Assembly: GCA_003446735.1 (NCBI GenBank)
Contig: DMCJ01000107.1
Span: forward strand, 1-7,653
Source of the DNA: Lachnospiraceae bacterium
GTDB lineage: Bacteria; Bacillota; Clostridia; Lachnospirales; Lachnospiraceae
Direction: 5' to 3'
Length of the DNA stretch: 7,653 bases
In this document: positions 1 through 6,914 of the stretch, one piece after another
Numbering within the stretch: position 1 is the stretch's first letter
How the letters are laid out: each line of letters opens with the position of its first letter
Notes under the pieces: generated by a model
Database searches by the model: none
Seen by the model: the letters and a program-made list of their open reading frames with translations, nothing else
Told to the model about the DNA's origin: nothing
Program-made: the position numbers and the translations under genes

Positions 1-1119
1 GGACAGTTTGACGGGGCCACTTCCATTCCGGGCCTTGAGATCGTAAATGTTATGGGTATTGATTCCGATACCCTCTACAGTGACAAGGAGATCTTTATCG
101 AGCTTTCGAACGTGAGCATCTTTGCTGACGTTGAGTCACAGGTCAAGGGACCGCATGACAGGATAGTATTCCTTTTGGACCATTCGATACGTCCGGAAGA
201 GATGTATGTCAAGAGAGTCCGTCAGATCAGGGAAAAGGGCTTTAAGATAGCGATCAGAAAGATAACGATCCCCGAGTTTAACACTTATCGTCCCATCATA
301 GAACAGGCAAATTATATCCTTCTTGACCACAGGAAGATCAATATAGCAAACGGAAGAGGCATCTTAAAGAGATTATATCCCGATGCCGGCCTTTGCGCCG
401 TAAGCGTTGACTCCCAGGAAGATTACGATATGTTAAAGGAGACCGGAGGTTACGACCTTTACGAAGGTGGTTTCTTCAGGCTTCCCGTTGTGGATAAGGA
501 AAGAGAAACGGCTCCTTTAAAGATGACATATATCGAGCTGATGAATGTCGTAAACGATCCCGATTTCGATCTCGAGGATGCCGCAGGCGTTATCGGAAGA
601 GATACCGCCCTTGTATTATCCCTTCTTGAAATGGTTAATCATATGACTGTCAATTCCGAGATCACTTCCGTACAGCACGCTGCTGCGATGCTCGGCCAGA
701 AGGAGCTTCGGAAATGGATCAATACGGTAGTCACAAAGGCTCTTTGTGCCGACAGACCCAGCGAGGTTACGCGAATGTCTCTTATCAGAGCCCGTTTTGC
801 GGAGAATCTCGCAAAGCTGTTTGAGCTTGGCGGTTTTTCACAGGAGCTTTTCCTCATGGGACTTTTCTCCGTCCTTGATATAATACTGGACAAGCCCATG
901 GAAGAAGCCGTTAAGATGGTAAAGCTCTCAAAGAACATCACCGATGCCTTAGTTGACGGCAAAGGCGAGTTCTCAACCGTATACAGTCTTGTTAAAGAAT
1001 ATGAGAATGCATCCTGGCAGGAGGTTTCCCGTATTATGGTATTAAACGGTATCAGCATGAATGATGTATATGACGCATATGTTGATGCTCTTAAATGGTT
1101 CGGCAATCTTGTCAGGTAA
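1..1119 (+). CDS. EAL-HDOD signalling protein (YuxH-like), 5' end outside window
   Basis: The reading frame is open from base 1 and the family signature FDGAT is read at codons 3-7, before the first in-window ATG at 52. The gene is therefore cut by the window edge rather than starting at 52; family length suggests a few dozen residues are missing. The N-terminal half is an EAL-like fold, with FIELSN near base 94 and EGGFFRLP at about 463-486 matching the last EAL strand. The catalytic motifs are gone: where active phosphodiesterases have DDFG, this reads AIRKIT (about 253-270), and no ExVE-type motif follows. The C-terminal half, about 508-1116, is a helical HDOD domain. In this family such proteins are regarded as regulatory, binding partners or nucleotide rather than hydrolysing c-di-GMP. 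It is cytosolic, with no membrane segment seen. The target is unknown. A diguanylate cyclase gene follows. Confidence 0.88.
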   Translation, partial: GQFDGATSIPGLEIVNVMGIDSDTLYSDKEIFIELSNVSIFADVESQVKGPHDRIVFLLDHSIRPEEMYVKRVRQIREKGFKIAIRKITIPEFNTYRPIIEQANYILLDHRKINIANGRGILKRLYPDAGLCAVSVDSQEDYDMLKETGGYDLYEGGFFRLPVVDKERETAPLKMTYIELMNVVNDPDFDLEDAAGVIGRDTALVLSLLEMVNHMTVNSEITSVQHAAAMLGQKELRKWINTVVTKALCADRPSEVTRMSLIRARFAENLAKLFELGGFSQELFLMGLFSVLDIILDKPMEEAVKMVKLSKNITDALVDGKGEFSTVYSLVKEYENASWQEVSRIMVLNGISMNDVYDAYVDALKWFGNLVR

Positions 1120-1145
1120 TTAGTTACACCAGCTTGTGCAAAAGG

Positions 1146-1172
1146 ACCCCGGGATTATATCTCGGGGTTTTT
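1146..1172 (+). terminator. Rho-independent terminator abutting the next gene's RBS
   Basis: CCCCGGGAT at 1147-1155 pairs with ATCTCGGGG at 1159-1167 (nine pairs, one of them G-U) around the loop TAT, and five T residues follow at 1168-1172. It lies 27 bases after the EAL-HDOD stop codon and fits termination of that transcript. The T run is followed almost at once by AAGGGG (1173-1178), the ribosome binding site of the next gene. A promoter for that gene therefore cannot fit between the terminator and its RBS. Confidence 0.85.
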
Positions 1173-1178
1173 AAGGGG
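1173..1178 (+). promoter_or_regulatory. Ribosome binding site of the diguanylate cyclase
   Basis: AAGGGG lies seven bases before the ATG at 1186. It sits directly against the T run of the preceding terminator, so the leader of this gene either includes the hairpin or is made by read-through of it. Confidence 0.75.
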
Positions 1179-1185
1179 AAAATAT

Positions 1186-2286
1186 ATGACATCATATTTT
1201 CATTTGATAAGGCAGATTTTGCTTGGAAGCGTGCCCATCAATGATAAGCGCAAATACCAGGCCATCGGTGTGATGATAGCGGCGATCCATTTTATTTTTA
1301 CGCTGGTATTTTTTCAGATTGAGCAGCATTTCCTGTTCTGCTATAATGTGTGCGTTGTGCTCTTTTACCTTTCGATGGTCTTATTGATGGAATTTTCCAG
1401 CAGATATACGCTGATATTCTTTTCGACTTACGTGGAGGTAATGCTGCACTCGACTCTTGCATCCCTTATCATGGGATTTAACTGGGGCTTTATGTACTAC
1501 ACGATAGGCCTCATCCCCACGGTGTTTTACTTAACCTATACCCTCCCGTATTTTAAAAAGGGGATAGCAGCACCTTCGGTTGCAAGTCTCATCATAGTGG
1601 TGTGCTATTTTACGGTTTATGCTCTGACCGGCGGCAGGGCCGGAAGCTATCCGCCCGAATACGAGATCATAGCAAACAGGATGTTCGTCTTTAATAATCT
1701 CATCGCCTTTATCGTCATCCTTATGATATCCGTTCTGTATGCGGTAGAGATAAGGTTCATGCAGAGGAACCTTGAGAATAAGAACAGAGTCCTTGAGATC
1801 GAGGCGAATCACGACGCGCTTACCGGGCTCCTTAACAGAAGGAGTATGAACAATATATTAAGAAAAGCCGCTGAAAATTATGAGAGCGTCGGTGACGGCT
1901 TTTGCGTGCTCATGACCGATATCGATGATTTTAAGAACGTAAACGATACCTATGGTCATGCCAAAGGCGATGATGTGATCGTTAATATCGCCCGGATCAT
2001 TAAAGATGATATAAGAGACGGAGATATCGCCTGCCGCTTCGGCGGAGAGGAGATGCTCGTCCTTATAAAAGGAGACATGGAAAAGGCGATAAGCGTAGCT
2101 AAGAAGATATGCAGCGATACGCGCAAAAGTGTTGTTGAAGATGAGAAGGATATCATAAAGGTCACGATCACGATAGGCGCGGCCGAGTTCAAAAAAGGCG
2201 ATACCGTAAGAAGCATCATAGAGACTGCGGATAAAAGACTGTATCAGGGAAAGAAAGCGGGAAAAGACAGGGTCATCTGGGAATGA
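1186..2286 (+). CDS. Membrane diguanylate cyclase (GGDEF domain)
   Basis: The 366-residue protein would make cyclic di-GMP from two GTP at the inner face of the membrane. Residues about 26-187 hold roughly six hydrophobic helices (near 26-46, 53-70, 75-95, 101-118, 127-147 and 168-187) with no recognised sensory domain. A short charged linker (188-208) leads to the GGDEF domain. HDALTGLLNRR is at 209-219, the metal-binding segment MTDIDDFKNVND at 243-254, and the active-site motif reads GGEEM at 286-290. The last position, usually Phe, is Met; this residue is not catalytic, so activity is expected. RDGD at 277-280 matches the RxxD inhibitory site, which suggests product feedback. The start is supported by AAGGGG seven bases upstream. 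The stimulus sensed by the membrane part cannot be told from sequence. Confidence 0.94.
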   Translation: MTSYFHLIRQILLGSVPINDKRKYQAIGVMIAAIHFIFTLVFFQIEQHFLFCYNVCVVLFYLSMVLLMEFSSRYTLIFFSTYVEVMLHSTLASLIMGFNWGFMYYTIGLIPTVFYLTYTLPYFKKGIAAPSVASLIIVVCYFTVYALTGGRAGSYPPEYEIIANRMFVFNNLIAFIVILMISVLYAVEIRFMQRNLENKNRVLEIEANHDALTGLLNRRSMNNILRKAAENYESVGDGFCVLMTDIDDFKNVNDTYGHAKGDDVIVNIARIIKDDIRDGDIACRFGGEEMLVLIKGDMEKAISVAKKICSDTRKSVVEDEKDIIKVTITIGAAEFKKGDTVRSIIETADKRLYQGKKAGKDRVIWE

Positions 2287-2323
2287 TACCCGCATCTAAT
2301 AAGACATAAACGGAGGTTTTAAA

Positions 2324-3958
2324 ATGCCTGTAACGGAATTTCTTGAAAGAAATGCAAAGCTTTACGCTGACGAGGTTGCCCTCGTGGAATTAAACCCGGA
2401 GCTTAAAGACAACAAAAGGACAACATGGAAGGAATACGATCTTATCGAGCCGCAGGGTACAAGACCCTACAGAAGAGAGATCACATGGAGCGTATTTGAC
2501 GAAAAGGCTAACCGCTTTGCCAATATGCTCATAGACAGAGGGATCAAAAAGGGAGATTCCGTAGCGATCATAATGTATAACTGTCTCGAATGGCTTCCTA
2601 TCTATTTCGGAGTCCTTAAGGCCGGAGCCATCGCGGTACCTTTTAACTTCAGATACGATGCCGAGGAGATCTTATACTGCGCTGAGCTTGCCGAAGTTGA
2701 TATCATTGTTTTCGGACCTGAGTTCATTGGCCGTATCGAACAGAATGCAGAGCGTCTTTCCAAAGGAAGACTTCTTATATATGTCGGAGATAACTGTCCG
2801 AGTTTTGCGGAAAGCTACAGAGAGCTCGTAGCCGACTGTTCGAGCGTTTCGCCCGGGCTTAAGATAAAAGAGGATGATTACGGTGCGATCTATTTCTCGT
2901 CCGGAACGACAGGCTTTCCCAAGGCTATCCTTCATAAGCATTTAAGCCTTACCCAGGCGGCAGAGATGGAGCAGAAACACCATGCCACCGGAAGAGAAGA
3001 TAATTTCCTTTGCATTCCGCCCCTTTATCATACGGGTGCGAAATTCCACTGGATGGGATCACTCGTTGCGGGAAGCAGGGCAGTCCTTTTAAAGGGCGCA
3101 AAGCCCGAGATCATACTCTCGGCTGTGTCAAAAGAGAAGTGCACTATAGTGTGGCTCCTTGTGCCCTGGGCTCAGGATATCCTTGATGCCATAGAATCGG
3201 GCAAGGTCGATCTTAAGGATTATGATCTTTCGAAGTGGAGGCTCATGCATATAGGTGCGCAGCCCGTTCCTCCTTCACTTATAAAGAGATGGAAAGAATA
3301 CTTCCCCAATCATGACTACGATACCAACTACGGTCTTTCCGAATCAACCGGTCCCGGCTGCGTTCATCTGGGAATGGAAAATATCCATAAAGTCGGAGCC
3401 ATCGGTATCCCCGGTTACAGATGGGAAGCACGTATCGTGGGCGAGGATGATAAAGATGTAAAGCAGGGAGATGTAGGTGAGCTCATAGTCAAAGGCCCCG
3501 GTGTCATGACTTGTTACTACAACAACGAGGAGGCCACCAAGGAAGTCTTAAAAGACGGCTGGCTTTACACGGGTGATATGGCCATGCAGGATGAAGACGG
3601 ATTTATATACCTTGTAGACAGAAAGAAGGATGTTATCGTATCCGGAGGAGAAAATATCTATCCCGTTCAGATAGAAAACTTCATCAGAAAATTCGATAAG
3701 GTCAAGGACGTTGCCGTTATAGGCGTTCCCGACAAGAGACTCGGGGAGATCACCGCGGCCGTCATTGAGATCAAAGAAGGAATGGAGTCAAACGAGGAGG
3801 AGATAAACGAGTTCTGCATGGGGCTTCCGAGATATAAGAGACCGAGAGTCATCTTCTTTGAGGATATCCCGAGAAACGCCACCGGTAAGATAGAGAAACC
3901 GAAACTCAGAAAAATGCATAATGCGGATATGCTGGTTGCCAAAGAGAACCAGCTGTGA
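2324..3958 (+). CDS. AMP-forming acyl-CoA synthetase (fatty acid-CoA ligase family)
   Basis: This 544-residue protein belongs to the ANL adenylating superfamily and is expected to convert a carboxylic acid, ATP and CoA to acyl-CoA, AMP and PPi. The core motifs are complete: phosphate-binding loop FSSGTTGFPK (191-200), NYGLSE (335-340), YTGD (415-418), hinge region DRKKD (432-436), and PRNATGK (516-522) with the catalytic Lys522. Length fits a stand-alone ligase, and no carrier-protein or other fused domain is present. The chain length of its substrate cannot be read from sequence; the family label is usually long- or medium-chain fatty acid. No signal peptide or membrane helix is seen. GGAGG (2312-2316) sits seven bases before the ATG. 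The 37-base gap after the cyclase has no T-tailed hairpin, and the next gene starts 21 bases downstream, so a shared transcript is likely. Confidence 0.94.
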   Translation: MPVTEFLERNAKLYADEVALVELNPELKDNKRTTWKEYDLIEPQGTRPYRREITWSVFDEKANRFANMLIDRGIKKGDSVAIIMYNCLEWLPIYFGVLKAGAIAVPFNFRYDAEEILYCAELAEVDIIVFGPEFIGRIEQNAERLSKGRLLIYVGDNCPSFAESYRELVADCSSVSPGLKIKEDDYGAIYFSSGTTGFPKAILHKHLSLTQAAEMEQKHHATGREDNFLCIPPLYHTGAKFHWMGSLVAGSRAVLLKGAKPEIILSAVSKEKCTIVWLLVPWAQDILDAIESGKVDLKDYDLSKWRLMHIGAQPVPPSLIKRWKEYFPNHDYDTNYGLSESTGPGCVHLGMENIHKVGAIGIPGYRWEARIVGEDDKDVKQGDVGELIVKGPGVMTCYYNNEEATKEVLKDGWLYTGDMAMQDEDGFIYLVDRKKDVIVSGGENIYPVQIENFIRKFDKVKDVAVIGVPDKRLGEITAAVIEIKEGMESNEEEINEFCMGLPRYKRPRVIFFEDIPRNATGKIEKPKLRKMHNADMLVAKENQL

Positions 3959-3979
3959 TCACGAAAGGGGGAGTATCCT

Positions 3980-5455
3980 ATGTTGAAAGAATGGGTCAAA
4001 GAAAAGAAACCTTCCGATGAGGAGATCATTAAGCGCCTTGAAAAGGCACGAAGTGAGCTTTTTAAAAGACAGACAAGGATCAAAGATGAAAAACTCCCCG
4101 TACTGGTGCTCATAGACGGCTGGGGTGCTGCGGGCAAAGGCAGTGTTTTAAATAAGGTCATAAAGAACTTAGACCCCAGATTCTATAAAGTGGAGACTTT
4201 AGACAAACCATCCAAAGACGAAAAGAGAAGGCCGTTTTTATACAGGCATTTCATAAGGATACCCGAAGCCGGAAAGTTCGCATTTTTTGATTCGAGCTGG
4301 ATGGATGAGGTCACCGAAGGATATCTCCACGATGATCTTAACAAAGAAGAATACAAAAAAAGGATAACGAGCATAAAGCGCTTTGAGAGGCAGCTTTCCG
4401 ACAACGGATATCTTGTCGTTAAATTCTTCCTTCATATAGATGAGAAGGAGCAGAAGAAGAGACTCGATCTGTTAAAGAGCGACAAAAACACCAAATGGAG
4501 AGTAAGTAAGGACGACGAATGGCAGAACGAACATTATTCGAAATGCTTAAAGGTGTTTGACGAATATCTCGAAGCAACGAACCAGTTCTCGGCTCCCTGG
4601 TATTTCATAGATTCATCGAGCAGGAAATGGGCGGAACTCCAGGTTACGGAGATACTCTTAAAGAGCATAGATACGGCTCTTTCAAACAAAGGGCACTCTG
4701 CCCCGGTACTTCAGAACGTATTCCCGCTTATATCGATGCCGGCTTTAAGCGAGATACCTCTTGATGTAAGCCTTACCGATGAGGAATACAAAGAAGAACT
4801 CGATAAATGCCAGAAGAGGCTCGGAGAGCTCCATAATGAGATCTATAAAAAGAAGATCCCCGTTATCATAGCCTATGAGGGATGGGATGCCGCAGGTAAG
4901 GGCGGAAATATAAAAAGGATAACCGCGGCCCTCGATCCGAGAGGATTTGAGGTTCATCCAATAGCAAGCCCGGAGCCGCATGAAAAGGCAAGGCACTTTT
5001 TGTGGCGTTTCTTTATGAGGCTTCCGAAAGACGGACATATAGCCATATTCGACCGTACGTGGTACGGCAGGGTGATGGTGGAACGTATTGAAGGTTTCTG
5101 CTCCGAAAACGACTGGCAGAGAGCCTATAATGAGATAAACGAATTTGAAAAAGAATTGTACGACTGGGGCGCCGTCGTTATCAAATTCTGGGTACAGATA
5201 GATAAGGATACCCAGCTTGCCCGCTTTACCGACAGGCAGAATACGCCGGAAAAGCAGTGGAAGATAACGGATGAGGACTGGAGGAATCGCGAGAAGTGGG
5301 ATGCCTACGAGGAAGCGATAAACGAGATGCTCCAGAAGACGAGCACGGAATTTGCTCCGTGGTACGTGCTTGAATCAAACGATAAGAAATATGCCCGTAT
5401 AAAGGCATTAAAAACTGTTATAAAACAGATAGAAAAAAGACTTGCGGAGGATTAA
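3980..5455 (+). CDS. pap: Polyphosphate:AMP phosphotransferase, tandem two-domain PPK2
   Basis: The 491 residues form two PPK2 domains in tandem, about 38-235 and 291-490, the architecture and length of class II PPK2 enzymes that phosphorylate AMP to ADP with polyphosphate. The C-terminal domain has all the expected motifs: Walker A GWDAAGKG (301-308), FDRTWYGRV (357-365) in place of Walker B, and the lid segment starting RFTDRQ (415-420). The N-terminal domain keeps the fold but has lost key positions. Its P-loop reads GWGAAGKG (47-54), with Gly for Asp, and the second motif reads FDSSWMDEV (103-111), lacking the Arg and YGR. It is probably non-catalytic, as I recall for other fused PPK2 proteins. 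The protein is cytosolic. GGGGGAG (3967-3973) precedes the ATG by six bases. It follows an AMP-producing ligase gene by 21 bases, which suggests AMP recycling. Confidence 0.92.
   Translation: MLKEWVKEKKPSDEEIIKRLEKARSELFKRQTRIKDEKLPVLVLIDGWGAAGKGSVLNKVIKNLDPRFYKVETLDKPSKDEKRRPFLYRHFIRIPEAGKFAFFDSSWMDEVTEGYLHDDLNKEEYKKRITSIKRFERQLSDNGYLVVKFFLHIDEKEQKKRLDLLKSDKNTKWRVSKDDEWQNEHYSKCLKVFDEYLEATNQFSAPWYFIDSSSRKWAELQVTEILLKSIDTALSNKGHSAPVLQNVFPLISMPALSEIPLDVSLTDEEYKEELDKCQKRLGELHNEIYKKKIPVIIAYEGWDAAGKGGNIKRITAALDPRGFEVHPIASPEPHEKARHFLWRFFMRLPKDGHIAIFDRTWYGRVMVERIEGFCSENDWQRAYNEINEFEKELYDWGAVVIKFWVQIDKDTQLARFTDRQNTPEKQWKITDEDWRNREKWDAYEEAINEMLQKTSTEFAPWYVLESNDKKYARIKALKTVIKQIEKRLAED
5446..5450 (+). 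promoter_or_regulatory. Ribosome binding site inside the end of the PPK2 gene
   Basis: GGAGG overlaps the last three sense codons of the PPK2 gene and lies ten bases before the ATG at 5461. Only five bases separate the PPK2 stop from that ATG. The arrangement favours translational coupling of the PurF-like protein to PPK2. Confidence 0.8.
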
Positions 5456-5460
5456 CGCAG

Positions 5461-6867
5461 ATGGGTGGATTTTTCGGCGTAGCGAGTACGTCAGATTGTG
5501 TATTTGATCTTTTTTTCGGTGTGGATTATCATTCACATCTCGGGACCAGAAGGGGCGGTATGACCGTTTTGGGAGAGGGCGGCTTTAACAGAGCCATCCA
5601 CAATATCGAGAATGCTCCTTTCCGTACCAAGTTTGACAAGGACGTAAATGAGATGAAGGGACAGATGGGTATCGGATGTATCTCCGATTATGAGCCCCAG
5701 CCCCTGCTCATAAGATCTCATCACGGCACATATGCCATTACGACCGTCAGCAAGATCAATAATACAGATCAGCTTATAGCAAGATTATTTAAATCGGGTC
5801 ATGCGCATTTCCAGGAGATGAGTACCGGAGAGGTAAATGCCACGGAGCTTGTTGCGGCCCTTATCGATCAGAAGGATAATCTCATAGATGGTATCAAATT
5901 TGCACTTGATTCGATAGACGGATCGCTATCCCTTCTTTTACTTAATGAACAGGGAATATATGCTGCAAGGGATAAGTACGGGAGAACGCCCATCATAATA
6001 GGAAAGAAGGACGATGCCTTCTGTGCTTCGTTTGAAAGTTTTGCGTATAAGAATCTCGGATATACCGACTATAAGGAATTAGGACCCGGCGAGATCGATG
6101 TCATCACTCCCGATAACTGTGTGATGCTCCTGCCGCCCGGGGATAAGATGAAGATATGTACTTTCCTCTGGATCTACTACGGATATCCTTCAAGCTCATA
6201 TGAAGGACTTAATGTCGAAAAGATGCGTTACAACTGCGGTGCGATGATGGCAAAAAGAGATAATGTCAAAGCCGATATCGTAGCGGGAGTTCCGGATTCC
6301 GGAACGGCTCATGCGGTGGGATATGCGAATGAATCGGGGATACCTTTCTCAAGACCCTTCGTTAAATATACGCCTACCTGGCCGAGATCCTTTATGCCGA
6401 CTATCCAGAGTAAGAGAAATCTCATAGCCCGCATGAAGCTCATCGCGGTAAATGATCTTATAAAAGGAAAGAGCATGTTACTGATCGATGATTCGATCGT
6501 CCGCGGCACTCAGATGAGAGAGACGACGGAATTCCTATATCAGAGCGGCGCGAAGGAAGTTCATATCCGTCCCGCCTGCCCGCCTCTTTTATACGGATGC
6601 AAATACCTTAACTTCTCGCGTTCCTCGAGTGAACTCGATCTTATCACCAGAAGAGTCATCGAAAGGCTTGAGAACGGCAATGTGACCGATGAGGTACTTA
6701 AGGAATATGCGGATCCCGAATCGGAAAAATATGAGCAGATGATCGAGGAGATCAGAAAAGAACTCAACTTTACATCATTAAGGTTCAACAGACTTGATGA
6801 TATGATAGCGGCGACGGGAATGCCCAAGGAAAAGCTCTGTACCTATTGCTGGGACGGAGTGGAATAA
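5461..6867 (+). CDS. PurF-like phosphoribosyltransferase with a dead glutaminase domain
   Basis: The 468 residues follow the amidophosphoribosyltransferase layout: an Ntn-type glutaminase-like domain (about 1-225) and a type I phosphoribosyltransferase domain (about 250-400). True PurF has Cys right after the initiator Met or propeptide; this protein begins MGGFFG, with Gly there. Other glutaminase signatures are also absent: HRGQE reads LGTRR (27-31), the RYxTAG region reads CISDY (73-77), and the HNG oxyanion segment reads TVSKI (95-99). The PRPP loop IDDSIVRGT (342-350) and GVPDS (276-280) are intact. Cys233, Cys380, Cys460 and Cys463 match the four Fe-S ligands of the Bacillus-type enzyme. 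Automatic annotation would call this purF. It might use ammonia, serve as a regulator, or catalyse another PRPP reaction; the sequence does not decide. The start is fixed by the conserved N-terminus and GGAGG. Confidence 0.92.
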   Translation: MGGFFGVASTSDCVFDLFFGVDYHSHLGTRRGGMTVLGEGGFNRAIHNIENAPFRTKFDKDVNEMKGQMGIGCISDYEPQPLLIRSHHGTYAITTVSKINNTDQLIARLFKSGHAHFQEMSTGEVNATELVAALIDQKDNLIDGIKFALDSIDGSLSLLLLNEQGIYAARDKYGRTPIIIGKKDDAFCASFESFAYKNLGYTDYKELGPGEIDVITPDNCVMLLPPGDKMKICTFLWIYYGYPSSSYEGLNVEKMRYNCGAMMAKRDNVKADIVAGVPDSGTAHAVGYANESGIPFSRPFVKYTPTWPRSFMPTIQSKRNLIARMKLIAVNDLIKGKSMLLIDDSIVRGTQMRETTEFLYQSGAKEVHIRPACPPLLYGCKYLNFSRSSSELDLITRRVIERLENGNVTDEVLKEYADPESEKYEQMIEEIRKELNFTSLRFNRLDDMIAATGMPKEKLCTYCWDGVE

Positions 6868-6881
6868 AAAACTTGGCAGAT

Positions 6882-6914
6882 AAAAAGGCGGCGTCCGGAT
6901 CACATCCAGCCGCC
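6882..6914 (-). terminator. Terminator of the minus-strand SDR gene, overlapping its stop codon
   Basis: On the minus strand GGCGGC (6914-6909) pairs with GCCGCC (6892-6887), an inner GGAT/ATCC stem can form around GTG, and five T residues follow (6886-6882). The left arm encodes the two Gly codons near the end of the SDR, and the TGA stop lies in the inner hairpin. Read on the plus strand, the hairpin is followed by GTCTAATCTT rather than a T run. It should therefore stop the SDR transcript well and the opposing PurF-like transcript only weakly. Confidence 0.8.

Noticed and set aside
639..1106. 155-residue open frame on the minus strand within the EAL-HDOD gene
   Set aside because: It lies wholly opposite a well-supported domain-bearing gene, has no recognisable motif, and its composition is what the complement of that gene would give.
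52..1119. EAL-HDOD gene starting at the ATG at 52
   Set aside because: The frame is open to base 1 and encodes conserved family residues (FDGAT) before this ATG; no ribosome site precedes it.
1120..1146. A c-di-GMP riboswitch upstream of the cyclase
   Set aside because: Only 27 bases lie between the upstream stop codon and the hairpin, too few for either known c-di-GMP aptamer, and no conserved aptamer core was recognised.
2270..2291. Hairpin GGGT(C)ATC / GATACCC at the cyclase stop codon as a terminator
   Set aside because: The stem is short with a bulge and no T run follows, so it is not credible as a rho-independent terminator.
1858..2295. 145-residue minus-strand open frame opposite the GGDEF domain
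   Set aside because: It is the complement of a conserved catalytic domain and shows no family signature.
3667..4161. 164-residue minus-strand open frame across the ligase/PPK2 junction
   Set aside because: It is Ser- and Leu-rich, the usual complement of Lys/Glu-rich coding sequence, and it overlaps two conserved genes including the PPK2 P-loop.
5461..6867. Calling the PurF-like gene plain purF
   Set aside because: The catalytic Cys and the other glutaminase residues are missing, so the standard glutamine-dependent activity cannot be claimed from sequence.
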